A stretch of 64,000 bases of DNA from Lonicera japonica (taxonomy: Eukaryota; Streptophyta; Magnoliopsida; Dipsacales; Caprifoliaceae). Shown here in pieces: positions 20,147 through 31,611 of this stretch. The stretch is from assembly GCA_021464415.1 (NCBI GenBank), contig CM038470.1, positions 34,714,099 through 34,778,098 on the forward strand. The letters are read 5' to 3'. The notes beneath the pieces were generated by a model, which saw only the letters and a list, made by a program, of their open reading frames with translations, did no database searches and had not been told where the DNA came from. The number at the start of each line of letters is the position of its first letter. Position 1 is the first letter of the stretch. The translations under genes were made by a program, and so were the position numbers.

Positions 20147-22790
20147 ATGAACCAAATGTATTTTTGGCATTTACGCCTCGGTCATATTAATCTAAAAAGA
20201 ATTCAAAAACTGGTCGAAAATGGGCCATTAGGTTCATTGGAAGTGGAGGCACTTCCAGTTTGTGAATCATGTTTAGAAAGTAAAATGACTAAGAGATCAT
20301 TCTCGGCAAAAGGCTATAGCGCTAAAAAATAGTTAAAACTGGTTCACTCTGATTTGTATGGTCACATGAATGTCCAGACTAGAGGAGGCTTTGAGTATTC
20401 ATTATATTTGTAGATGATTATTTAAAGTATAGATACATTTACTTAATGCGACGTAAGTCTGAAGTCTTTGAAAAATTCAAAGAATTCAAGACAGAAACGG
20501 AGAAGCATCTAGGAAAATGTATCAAGTCACTACGATCAGATCGTGGCGGTGAATACCTCTTGGGATAGTTCAAGGAATACTTATTAGAGAATGGGATTGC
20601 ATCCCAGTTGTCTGTACCGAGGATGCCACAGCATGATGGTGTAGCAGAAAGAAGGAATAAGACTCTTATAGAAATGGTAAGATCTATGACGAGTTATTCA
20701 GACCTACCTGATTCTTTTTGGGGATATGCTTTAGAAATAGCTGTATATATTCTGAACTTGGTACCATCAAAGTCAGTACCTACTATACCCATAGAATTGC
20801 GTACTGGGCGTAAGCCTAGTATGCGGCATATTCGGGTATGGGGTAGTCCAGCACATGTGCTGAAAGGTAATGCTGATTTGTTGGAATCAAGAATAGAAGT
20901 GTATTTCTTTGTTACGTATCCAAAATGAATCAATGGTGGTTTATTTTATAATCCTTGGGAATTTAAGGTTATTGTTATCAATGCCAGATTCTTAGAAGAG
21001 GATTATATCATAGACCATAAACCCAGAAGTAATGTTGTTGTAGTGGAAATAAGAGGAGAGAAAAATAGGGCACAATTCGTCTATAACTTTAGTACAAGAG
21101 GAAATACCACAGTAAATGGATATCGACATTCCATTACCTAGTCGTAGTGGGAGGATTGCCGATACTTGTGCACATCTTGAACAAATCACTAATACGTAGG
21201 TTCTTGAACCAGCACAACGTGTGGATAATGAGTTAGTATGTTCAATATTTGCACAATGTACACAAACACAAGTAGTGCCTCATTGTAGTGGGAGGGTTGT
21301 TCGTTTACCTGGTCGTTTTATGTTCTTGGGAGAGTCTTATGACAAGGTCCCTGATGAATAAGAAACAAACCATTTTTAACTACAATGAAGTACTTCAAGA
21401 TAAAGATACAGAAAATGGCAAAGGGTTATGAAATCTGAAATAGAGTCCATGTACTCTAACAAAGTCTGGGATCTTATAAAACCACCCAAAGGGATAAAAC
21501 CTATCGGATACAAGTGGGTATATAACAGATAGAGAGGATTAGACGGGCTTAAATCAAGGCTTGTTACTAAAAGGGATCACTCAGAAAGAAGGGGATCGAT
21601 TATGATGAAACCTTTTTGCCGGTAGTCATGCCAAAGTCTATTCAGATTCTTTTATCCATTGCGGCTCATCTTAATTACGAGATTTGGCAAGCGGATGTCA
21701 AGACAGATTTTCTTAATGGAAGTTTTGATAAAAGCATCTATGATGCAACTAGAAGGATTCATAGCAAAGGGCCAAGAGCACATGTTGTGCAAGCTGAAGA
21801 AGCCCATTTATAGGCTTAAGCAAGTGTCTAGATCTTGGAACATCTGTTTTGACCATGAAATCAAATTTTTTGGTTTTGATCAATGTTCAGATGAGTCTTG
21901 TGTGTACAAAAGGCGCAGCCGAAGCGCGGTGGTATTCTAGGTATTGTATGTGGATAATATCTTACTTATTGGAAGCGATACGTGAATATTATCTTCAGTG
22001 AGGGTATGGTTAACAAGTCGGTTCGATATGAAGGGCTTATGAGAAACCAGTCACATCCTTGGTATTAAGCTTATGCGAGATTGGAAAAATAGGATGCTAG
22101 GCTTATCCAAAGTACTTACGTCGATACAATTCTTGCCAGAGTTAGTATACAAGATTCCAAGAAAGGGTTTCTCTTTTTTTTTAGGTATGGAATCACTCTA
22201 TCCAAGATCAATGTCATAAGACACATGATGAGATAGAGAAGATAAAGGGAGTTCCTTATGCTTCGGCAGTGGGAAGCCTCATGTATGCTATATTGTGTAC
22301 TAGACCAGACATTTGCTTTACCATTGATATGGTTAGCAGATATCAGTCTAATCCAGGGAAAGAACACTGGATTGTGGTAAAACATATACTTAAGTACCTT
22401 AACAGGACTCAAGTTTTTATGTTGGTTTACCAGGCAAACAGTCTAGTACCTGTTGGATACACAGACAAGGATTTTTAGTCAGAAGTTAGAATTTCAGAAA
22501 GTCAACTTCAGGTTATGTGTTTACTCTAAGAGGTGGAGTCATTGGTTGGAGGAGTATCAAGCAGTCAGGCATTGTTGACTCCGCCATGAATGCTGAATAT
22601 GTGGCTGCTTTAAAAGCAGCTAAGGCAACGGTTTGGCTCAGGAACTTTCATATGAATCTAGATGTGGCACCTTCAGCGTTATAAGCTATTTCACTTTATT
22701 TTGATAATAGTGAAACGGTTGCGAACTCGAAAGAGCCGATGAGTCATAAGAAGGGAAAACACATAGATTGTTCACGTTGAGGGAATGGGA
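20147..22790 (+). pseudogene. copia 1 pol remnant: GAG-pre-integrase, integrase, RT, RNase H
   Basis: Domains in copia order, all frameshifted. GAG-pre-integrase at 20147-20332 has WHLRLGHINLKRIQ and the C-x2-C pair CESC. The integrase core at 20340-20930 includes RSDRGGEY and the conserved QHDGVAERRN. RT at 21430-22100 has QADVKTDFLNG. The C-terminal RT/RNase H at 22269-22478 has GSLMYAILCTRPDI, and RNase H continues to about 22690. Many stops and frameshifts separate the pieces, so none is functional. Integrase precedes RT, which is diagnostic of Ty1/copia rather than Ty3/gypsy. Confidence 0.88.
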
Positions 22791-22832
22791 GTGAGATGCA
22801 TAGCTACATGGCTTTGAGTCTAAGTGGGAGAT

Positions 22833-24307
22833 TGTTAGAGTGATATACTAAAAGCCATAATTTTCTTGTTGGTTTGGATATGTTATAAACTTGGTTTTGC
22901 TATTTTAATGAGAATATGTATGGGCAATGGTTGCATTGTATTATTTATTTAAATATTGTGCATCTGTGTCTTTTATTCCATATAGTAGATGATTTGGCGT
23001 GTAGAGTATAGCTTACACACAGAAGATCTTATCATCGGTTCTTGTGGAATATAAGTTTAATGGTTCACAGTCTTAAATGGAATTGGACACCCATCGGTAG
23101 GATTGTAGCACAAGTTTTAGTAGTTTATCTTAACTACAGGAAACGGTATAGTTTTAACTCGTTGTGCTAGTACACTTTGTGTGTATTGAATAGGACTACT
23201 TTGGGTTAATTGTTTTTATACTGACTATATAAAACAATTTAAAATCCCATGGTTATTATGATTACTTATGCTCTTAATCTTGAAATAATTAATAGACGTA
23301 TATATGTAGTGTTTGTTGTTTTGACTCATTAAAAGTGAGATTCATTTATGGATCAATAATCTTTGTGAATTGGATGACGATACTATATATATGATGAATA
23401 TTAATTATTGACGGAATCCACGTCCCGGTATAGGGATTGATGATAGCCCCTTGAGAAGCTTATAAGTTTTGATCATGTCAAACCCTGTAGGTGGATTATG
23501 TTAATCCGACATGTCAAATAAGTTAAGTGGTAGGATCAAGGATTAAGAAGTCATTTAAATATAGTTGTCAGTAATTTAATTTAAATGATGGTTATCTGTA
23601 ATCTTAACGTGGGGAGAATAATAAGTATTTAATAATAAGGAGCTCGAAATATAATTTTGAGATAAGGACGGGAGTGCAATTATAATTCTTTAGTGGTGTG
23701 AATTATAATTTATGGAAGGAACTAATTCATAGTGGAATTAGGATTCCAACTTTCCATAGGAAGTACAAACACTTATTTCTCCTTAAGGTCCCTATCGTAG
23801 CCTTATATATACGCCGGCCTTGTCTCTTCTCAAGATAACAATAATTCTTATGAGTTAGGGTTTTTTCTATTGAGAGAGGAGAAAATCTTGGTGATACCGT
23901 AGCCCAAACTTGGTGCAAGATTTGATGGCGAAAGGAATACGATAGAAGATCTTTAGGTTTTCGGCACAGCAGTCGTAAATTAATCATAACTTTTGATCGC
24001 ACCATTGGATCGGGCTGATTTTTGAATATGTCGTTCGGAACACAAAGTTACCCTCATTGCGCGCATAATCAGGACGATCAGAGGTCGTTTCAATGGCGAA
24101 AACAATCGATTTTCGCAGCCCAGCGAGAATTAAAAAAAAATCTGACCAAATTGTAATCTGATGCTTTCAAACCCTAGTCTCCTCATATGGATCCTCTACA
24201 TGATTCACAAAGGTGAAATCTATTTATTCTTATAGGGTTTTAGCAAAAGTATTTTTTTGTTCAATCTATACGCAATATCAAACGATCCTGTATTTATGTC
24301 TCCATCA
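22833..24307 (+). repeat. 3' LTR of copia 1
   Basis: TGTTAGAG...TCCATCA, the same length as the 5' LTR. It is preceded by the purine tract AAGTGGGAGAT (22822-22832) and followed by the target duplication CACCA. Confidence 0.92.
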
Positions 24308-26712
24308 CACCACTCACACTTTTCATTAGAGCTGGGGGGAGATGATGATGACTCCCCTGGACTTATTTGCTCTGACCAGGATTCCTTCGGGGGGTCCCTA
24401 TCCAGATCGACGTCCCCTTGCGTTTGATGGCAGAGGGTATTATTGGCGCACTTGGATGGTTTCCGGAGCCACGGAGTTCTGGTGATACGATCCCCTGGCC
24501 GGTTTTGGTTACGCGTCTGGCCATAGGGAGAGCCCGACTAGTCGCTTCAGGGGTGCCGATGACCCGGCGGAGGCGCGTCAATATGCTCGTGTCCTTCTCT
24601 TACTGACTCTCGACAATTTGTTCGAGGCCCGTGGGGAGGACATGGCCCATCTTTATCTCCGAGATTTCAGCATCATGTTTGACTACGACTGGGGGGGCTT
24701 CATTCTGGCTGTCTTATATGATGTTATGGACCAGGTTTCTCGCCACTTAGCCCTGAACCTTAAGGGATTCTCATTGCTGTAGGAGGTATACACTTTTGTC
24801 CCCTTATCTTTGCTTTAGTCCTTTACATATTATCTGTTGATTGCTGCTGATATTCTTTTGTCTTTTTTCTTTTTCAGAGTTGGTTTGTGGCTTACACTTG
24901 TCTGGGTCGTGCCTAGGTGGATCTCCTCGTTGAGAACGAGGATCAGTTTTCCCTTCTCCGCCGATTTATTACGGGGAACTACAGGGCTCTCTATGTATAT
25001 CGGACCCAAGAAACCGGAGTTGCTGCCGTCCATGACCTGCTGGAGGAGCAGGTAAGTATCTTAGTATTCTTCCTTTTTCAATAAATAAAAAGAAAAATAG
25101 AATAGAAATAACTGAAAATGAAATTTTGTTCTTTTGTTCAGATTGAGTGGGCCCCCTGGATGATCTGGGTCTCCGTTTTAGGTATGGTCGTGCTTTGACC
25201 GCCTCGAGGACCAGGCGGCTTATCAGGGATGAGTACGGCCTTCATTTTTATTTAGGCGAGAGGGTCATTCGCCAGCATACACCGGCCCAGTGGCCTCGAG
25301 TTCCTTTATTCCCGCTAGTTCTGATGAGGCAGACGGGCTAGATCGACCCGGTGATGGCGCAGGCTCTGGTTGACGAGCTTGGCTTTCAGACATTTACCGA
25401 GGAGGGAGACTATGCTGCTTTTGCTGCCCATTACTTGGTGAGGGAGCGGAAGGGGACTCGGGGACGGGTCTTCTATGAGAGGTACCGGGCGTTGGGAGGT
25501 GATCCCAACTACATACGAGGACAGACTCATCTGTCTAGGATGGTTCCCGGTCATCTGCCACCTGTCCCCAATCAGAGGGACAATATTCTTGATTCTGATG
25601 ATGATGACCCCGAGGGAGAGAGGGGTGTCTCTGCTGCTGCTGAGGGAGGTAATGATAGACCCGAGGGAGGTGAAGGAGGTTGGGCAGCGGCGATTCCCGA
25701 GCAACCGCCTCAGACAGTGCCTATGGGAGAGCAGCGCGCTGGTGATGAGGGTTTTGAGTTTCCTACTGGTCCTTCGGTATCTTTGAGGGTTGTATTTGAC
25801 GCGGCTGAGGCTACTGAGGGGGGAGCAGGATTTTCTGAGCGGTCTTGGGAGCCTGAGGACTTCGGGACTGACTATGAGCAGTTTGGGTGGACCCTTCCTG
25901 CTGCGGCGGCTACTCCTTTTAGTGGGGTCCCGCCTCTGAGAGCGACGGCCATTGCTGATCCTCCGGGTGTTCGTACTTGCACTACCTTGACTCCTCTTCC
26001 ATTGACTGTTATGGGCCCTCCGGCCTGATCTCCTGGTCTCGGTGGTTCTTCTTCTCGGCCTCCCCTGTCATCGATCCATGAGGAGGGTGGGTTTACTTCT
26101 GCGGCGGTACCGACGGGTCAGTCTATCCCTTTTGTTGACATCCCATCTCTTCCTCAGGATATCACTTATGTTGGCGCCGATCTTCGTCCTTATACTGTCC
26201 CTGAGTACCCCTTGCCTGAGGATACTTTTGATTACCTAGGCGGTCGTGTAGGTGACGAGGTACGTCCCTTCATTTCTATTCTCTACCGTTCTTTCTTTTA
26301 TTATTTAAAATGTGCTAATTTTCTTCCGTTTTGCCTTTTTCAGCGGGTGAGCGTTCGTGCAGCGGACCTGAGGGCCCTTCATGCCCAGTACCTCTATAAC
26401 TGGAACCTCCTCCAGTTCGTCGGTCGGGACCCCACGGCGTACATGCGCGACTACCAGAGGGCGATCGACCTGTCTCTTTGGATGGATGATCCTCTGTCTT
26501 CCTCTCGTGCTCGGACGGAGTCTCGGAGGAGCAGTAGTCGGACCTCCAGGAGCTCATGGTTTTTGGTGATTCGCCCTACAGCTCCAGTTCAGTCGACGGG
26601 GCCCTCTCAGGCAACAGTTCCCTCTCGTTTAGAAGTCCCAGTGGTCAATCCTACTCCTGAGGAGGGTTCAGGTGATAGCGGGAGCGTGTCGAAGCGCGCT
26701 CGAATAAACTAG

Positions 26713-27060
26713 TTTTTCTTTCCTGCATTTAGTTAGTTTCAAACATATAAGTAGTTTTATTTTTAGACATTTAGACAGAGATTTGTTAGTAGTTTCTTAG
26801 TTTTGGAAACTGTTCTTTTATTGGATTTATGAAGATCTTTATTTGTGCCGGTGACATACATTTATTCCCTATTTATGATGAAATATTTTAAATAATTTAC
26901 ATGAATTAGTAAATTTAGGAGCCATACCATGTGATGCGGTGGTACTTAGGGTCCCTGCAAAAGAACAGAGTGAGCATAATGCATACAAAAAGTGATTCTT
27001 TCGACAAAAATGACTCTTACGTGTAAGAAAGGCCAAAAAACAGGGTACACCAAAGAGGAT
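26713..27060 (+). other. Spacer between PMD and DUF7745-like genes, element B
   Basis: No gene is seen. The stretch is AT-rich and holds the PMD 3' untranslated region and the upstream part of the next promoter. It mirrors 40045-40386 in element C. Confidence 0.6.
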
Positions 27061-27139
27061 TGTCGCGCGATAATCCCTCCTGGATATGGGTTTGTCGCGC
27101 GACAAACAGGTACAGGACCCTCATTTTTTGCTATAAATA
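27061..27139 (+). promoter_or_regulatory. Promoter of DUF7745-like gene B with TGTCGCGCGACA motifs
   Basis: TGTCGCGCGATA (27061-27072) and the perfect TGTCGCGCGACA (27093-27104), 32 bp apart, precede the TATA box TATAAATA (27132-27139). The ATG is 40 bp further on at 27179. Confidence 0.82.
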
Positions 27140-27178
27140 CACCCATCTCCTTTCCTTCATCCCCACACCTTTCCCAAA

Positions 27179-28374
27179 ATGTCTTCTTATCGCACAAATT
27201 CTGATTTTTCTTATGTCCAAGCCCAAGATGATTTGGTATCTTCTAAGAATGGTTTGAACTTTGGCGCATTCAGTCCTTTAGCGGGCTGGTGCCATCGTCC
27301 TGTAGATTTTTCCTTTTTGTTAGGCGCTTTGTATTTCTGGAGCCCTTCGGATCATCTTTTCCGTTTCGGGCTAGATGAGCTCTGCCCTACTTACGAGGAG
27401 TTTTCCTGGCTATTGCGTTCTGATACTCGTCTCCAGATGGCTGTTCCTATAGAGGAAATCGTTCCTCGAGATATGCTGATTGCTCTGTTAGCCATTCCCC
27501 AAGTGGCCTATTATGGTTTTATTATTGACGGGCTTCTTGACCTTCACAAAATGGTGAGGTTCTTTCATCGTTACGAAGAGAGAGCCTCTTATAACGTGGG
27601 GCGTACTGCGGCGGCTTTGATCTGTCTTGTTTCTGATATGCTACTGGTGACGGGCTCTTCCCGTGTTGATCCAACTATTCTGAGTTTGATTTACCATGCT
27701 AGGAATGGGGAGTCTATAGTGCCCATCGTTCTTGCAGAGACTCTGAATGGCCTAGATGATCTCCAAAGGGGGATTTCACCCTTCTTTAGGGGAAGTTTGC
27801 GTTTACTATATATGTGGTTGTTGGAGCGTTTCCGATCGGTGGGTTTCAACGGGGTTCGGCTTGACAACCCGACGCACTTCTTTCGTCGTCCCCTCTTTGG
27901 TGCTTTGACCATGTCTTCCTCTGATTGGACGATATAATTTTCAGAGAATTTTTGGGCCATTCGGTGGAACATTCCTTGGTGGAAGCTTAGGGCGATGGTG
28001 CTTAGTACAGGAGGTCAGGACTTACGTTCGGCTCCGTGGGCTCTGGTTTACCTCCTTTTATCTCTCCAGGACGTTTTTCTTTGGAAGTTCAACGTTCTTC
28101 AGGACATTCCCCTCGGCTTGAACAACTTCTCTTATGAGTCTAAGTTTGTGACCCCACATGTTTCTTTATTAGTGGAGAGAATGTGGCGTGTGTCGACTGA
28201 CCGATCGTCAATTCAACTATGCTTGTTTTGGTATTTCCAGGCCCCTCGGGCTGACATCATCCGTTCTCATTGGGGGTCTCTAAAGGGGAGTTGATTAATG
28301 ATCCCTTCCAAATAGAGTGGTTCCGGTTCATGGATTCTGAGCCTACAGAAGAAAACATTGCTTTTCCGCACTAG
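27179..28374 (+). pseudogene. DUF7745-like accessory gene of element B
   Basis: Open for 252 codons, then broken. Residues 50-80 (FRFGLDELCPTYEEFSWLL) resemble the signature of DUF7745-type proteins found in plant retroelements, a fold possibly related to PMD; I make this call from memory of the family with moderate confidence. Function is unknown. An in-frame TAA at 27935-27937 replaces a Trp codon present in copy C, a frameshift follows at about 28195, and TAG at 28372-28374 replaces a CAG. An intact gene would be about 400 residues and intronless. It lies 0.5 kb downstream of the PMD gene on the same strand and tail-to-tail with pol. Confidence 0.7.
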
Positions 28375-28666
28375 ATCCTGATAGGCTCAAATTACTTTGG
28401 CCACTGAGGACCCTGCTTGGCCAACTTTAGAGTTTAGGTTTTTCTGTATGCTGTATCTCCCTTGTAATTTTCGGTGTTCTGAACCACCTTAATAATATAC
28501 GAGGGACTGTTTGTGAGAAATAAATTTCTTTATAATGTTTTTAAACCGGGCCTAAAGTCACTTCTTAGGTTGCCTACGTCCCCTTTTGATTTTTCAAAGA
28601 ACAAAAGTTTGAGTTGGGACTCAGGTTTACGTAGTTCTTATCTATACATGTTACATCTATTGGTAA
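28375..28666. other. Convergent 3' spacer between DUF7745-like gene and pol (element B)
   Basis: Tail-to-tail spacer with no gene. It is conserved in element C at 38447-38720 and would hold the polyadenylation signals of the accessory gene. Confidence 0.6.
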
Positions 28667-29640
28667 TACTTCTTTAATCGATCCATGTTGACTGGTGAAT
28701 GCAGTAATTGTCCGACCAAGTCTGTGAGTATGGCGGCACCCCTGTATCAGTCTCTTTGACGATGTATGGCCCAATCCACTTCTGCCCGAACTTTCCCCTT
28801 GGGTCTCTGGCTGGCTCTCAAATTTCTTTCAACATGATGTCGTTCTCATTGATACCCCGGGTCTTTACTTTTTGGTTAAATGCTCGAGCGATTCTCTTCT
28901 GATACCCTTAGTGGTGGTATGCGGCTCTCAATCTCTTATCATCTAGCAATGCCAGTTCATTATAACGCGCCTGGACCCACTCCAGCTCATTAACTTGATT
29001 CTCTAGCATTACTCTGAGGGAGGGGACCTTTAATTCAACAGGGAGGACTGCTTCCATCTCGTATGTAAGGGAAAATGGGGTTGCCCTGGTAAAGACTCTC
29101 TTGGTGGTGCGGTATTCCCACAATGCATATGGTAATTTTTTGGGCCAGTCTCGACAGGTATCGGTCATCTTGCTTAGGATATTCTTCAGGTTCTTGTTGG
29201 CGGCCTCACCTCCCATTGGTTTGTGGTCTGTATGGCGAAAGATCTGTGTCTGGTAATACTGTATTCTTCCATGACTGTGTTAGCCTCCCTTCGAAGTGGG
29301 TGCCGTTGTCCGAGATGATCTCGTGTGGGACCCCATACCGACATGATATTTCGTCTAATGAATCGGGCAATTTTCTTGGCATCAAGGGTCTGAAAAGACT
29401 CGGTCTCCACCCATTTGGTGAAGTAGTCAATGGCTACCAGTATAAATTCATGGCCGTTGTTGGCTTTGGGTGCAATCTCCCAATGATGTCAATTCCCAGG
29501 TTGCGAAAGGCCAAGGAGCAGTCATGTTATACAATTCTTTTGGAGGAAGCTTCTAAGAATTTAGCATAGATTTGGCATTTGTGACAACGGCATACGTGGT
29601 TAACGCAGTCGTTCTGCAGGGTAGACTAGTAATAACCTTG
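28667..29640 (-). pseudogene. Integrase of element B
   Basis: Integrase inserts the cDNA copy into the genome. Recognisable pieces are the end of the zinc-binding region (about 29560-29640), and a catalytic core with IISDNGTHFEGRLTQS (second catalytic Asp) and an AANKNLKN segment after the expected catalytic Glu region near 29210. The C-terminal part is MLENQVNELEWVQARYNELALLD and on to KKYYQ and TAG at 28667-28669. Frameshifts near 29200 and 29400 break it. Element C carries the same region in better frame (37703-38446). It is the last domain of the gag-pol polyprotein, as expected for Ty3/gypsy. Confidence 0.85.
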
Positions 29641-30420
29641 TCTGATGATTTTGCGAGCAAGTGTATGACCGCTCATATGAGGTCCACAATCTCCCTCCAT
29701 GTATCTGATCCATCATTTTGACAGATTCTTCTTTAGTGAGACATTGTAAATGGGTCCCGTCGTAGTTCCTCTTATACAGCCTTCCGGCACAAAGTATGAA
29801 CCTTGATGCTAATCTCCTGAGTGTGACCCGCGTTCTCTTGTCTGTTTGCTCGGGATACCGATGATTTTCCAATAGGTTCCAGATGTCGTAAAACCAAGTG
29901 GTTGAGTCCCCATTCTCTTCATTCTCTACCTCAAGGGCCATGCAGTGTGCTGGTCCTGATCTTCTTTGTACGATGAGAGTTATTTCTTCCATCCCCTCCG
30001 GGATATCGATCATAGATGTCAGGGTTGCTAGTGCATCCGCGAAATTTTTTTCTGACCTGGGAACATAGTAAAACTCCAAATGCTCAAATCTTTTTGTGAC
30101 ATCCTCTAGCCGGGTTAGGTAAAGGACTAATTTTTCATCTCTGATCTTCCATTCTTTTAGAACTTGGTGGACTAATAATGCTGAATCTCCGTACACTTGT
30201 ATTCTCTTTATACCCCTTTGGAGTGCAATCTCTAATCCGATTATACAGGCTTCATACTCGGCCATATTGTTGGTGCAGAAGAAGTCTAGACGATACGATA
30301 CCAGGGAGTGAGTTTGGTCTGGGGAGACAACAGATGCCTATCCCGTTCCCGTTTCGGTTGGCGGCCCGTCAAAGTATAATTTCCAGTCTTCATCGATCTC
30401 GACACTCATGATAGTTTCAT
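29641..30420 (-). pseudogene. Second (archaeal-type) RNase H of element B
   Basis: The minus-strand frame starts near WKLYFDG (first catalytic Asp region, about 30390) and continues MAEYEACIIGLEIALQRG, YGDSALLVHQV and FADALATLTSM, the pattern of the archaeal-type RNase H carried by Tat-lineage elements in addition to the usual one. It would degrade RNA in RNA-DNA hybrids during reverse transcription. A linker with RLYKRNYDGTHLQCL follows and leads into the integrase zinc finger. The domain is close to intact, but the polyprotein around it is not. Confidence 0.82.
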
Positions 30421-31611
30421 CTGGGAACTCGGCTTCTTCCAACATGTCCCCCAATATTAGATTCTGGGCTAGGTAGTCAGCTATGATCTTTCCTTTGACT
30501 ACCTTCTGGGTCATGTAGATGATGTCGAATTCGAGAGTAAGAATAACTAGTTTACCATATGGTTTGAGAGAGCCGGTTTCTTTAAGAGATATTTCAGTGG
30601 GTCTATTCGTGATGCTAGGATGACTGGGAAAACTAGCATGTAGTGTCATAATTTCTACGTTACCTAAACAAGAGCGGTGCATGATTTCTCCAATGGCGTG
30701 TAGTTTATCTCGAATGGGGACAGTTTCTTGTTGATGTAGTAGATGGCCTATTTTTTGGGTATCAATCACATGTTGGGCTAACATGGCTCCTGCAGCCGAA
30801 TCGATGACTGTTAAGTATAGGATTAGTGGCAGCCCGGTCTGTGGTGGGGTTAATACTGGGTGGTTAGAGAGGTAGTCCTTGATTCTATCAAAAGCCTCCT
30901 GGCACTGATCGTCCCATTCTCCTGATGAAGACTTCCTCAGGAGTTTGAAGATAGGTTCGTAAGTCTGAGTAAGTTGAGAGATGAACCTACTAATGTACTG
31001 CAAATTACCTAAAAATCCCCGGACTTCTTTCTCGGTACAAGGCTTGGGCATATCTTGTATAGTTCGAACCTTGTAGGGTCTACCTTGATTCCTTTTTTAC
31101 TGACGACAGAGCCCAGGAGTTTTCCCTTGCTTATCCCGAACACACACTTCTGCGAATTGAGTCTCATCTGGTACTGGCAGAGTCGGTAAAAAAGGCCCGT
31201 AAGGCTGGTACATGACCTTCCTCCTTCGACTTGATTATTATATCATTCACATATACTTCTACTTCTTTGTGGATCATGTCGCGGAAGATAGCTATAGCTG
31301 CCCTCTGATATGTTGCCCCTGCATTCTTCAGCCCGAATGGCATAACGGTGTAGCAATCTGTTCCCCATGGCGTGATGAATGTTGTTTTCTCTTGGTGATC
31401 CGGGTGCATCTTGATCTAGTTATACCCGACGAAACCGTCTATGAACAACTTCAAGGCATGGTTGGCGGTATTATCCACTAACAAATCAATGTTGGGCAAT
31501 GTGAAATCGTCTTTTGGGCAAGCTTTATTGAGATCTCGGTAATCTACACACATGCGGACCTTCCCATTTGCCTTTGGAACGGCACAATGTTGGCTAACCA
31601 TGAAGGGTACT
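30421..31611 (-). pseudogene. Reverse transcriptase and RNase H of element B, YVND active site
   Basis: RT fingers and palm: VPKANGKVRMCVDYRDLNKA, KDDFTLPNIDLLVDN, MPFGLKNAGATYQRA. The catalytic box reads YVND instead of YVDD (Asn codon at 31245-31247), which should abolish polymerase activity. A frameshift at about 31170 precedes the connection domain (KPCTEKEVRGFLGNLQYISRF). The first RNase H follows (LTVIDSAAGAMLAQ). A stop at 31413-31415 also interrupts RT. Element D keeps YVDD at the same place. Confidence 0.88.

Larger units (their letters stand above)
15881..24307 (+). mobile_element. Complete Ty1/copia element (copia 1), TSD CACCA
   Basis: Identical-length LTRs (15881-17355 and 22833-24307, 1475 bp each) bracket a 5.5 kb interior. 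The 5-bp duplication CACCA lies at 15876-15880 and 24308-24312. The LTRs start TGTTAGAG and end TCCATCA. A PPT-like AAGTGGGAGAT precedes the 3' LTR. The interior has gag, a CCHC knuckle, GAG-pre-integrase, integrase, RT and RNase H remnants in copia order, all frameshifted. LTR size and domain sequences suggest an Angela/Tork-type lineage; the lineage is uncertain. Confidence 0.93.
14591..26712 (+). pseudogene. PMD (MAIN-like) gene of element B, five exons, split by a copia insertion
   Basis: Exons by GT-AG sites and comparison with copies A and C: 14591-14836, 15700-15880 continued at 24313-24785, 24878-25051, 25142-26259 and 26344-26712. Exon 1 encodes MDPAQPDRLEGDQEEV. Exon 2 holds the PMD core and is cut after SHWWDT by the copia element at 15881-24307. 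Exon 4 is acidic and disordered-looking. Exon 5 ends SVSKRARIN, a possible nuclear-localisation tail. Stops include TAG at 14762-14764 and 15769-15771 (both CAG in copy C) and TGA at 26026-26028; exon 4 also carries a net frameshift. It is antisense to the gag-pol of its element, so its introns are not removed when the element's own genomic RNA is made. Confidence 0.82.
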
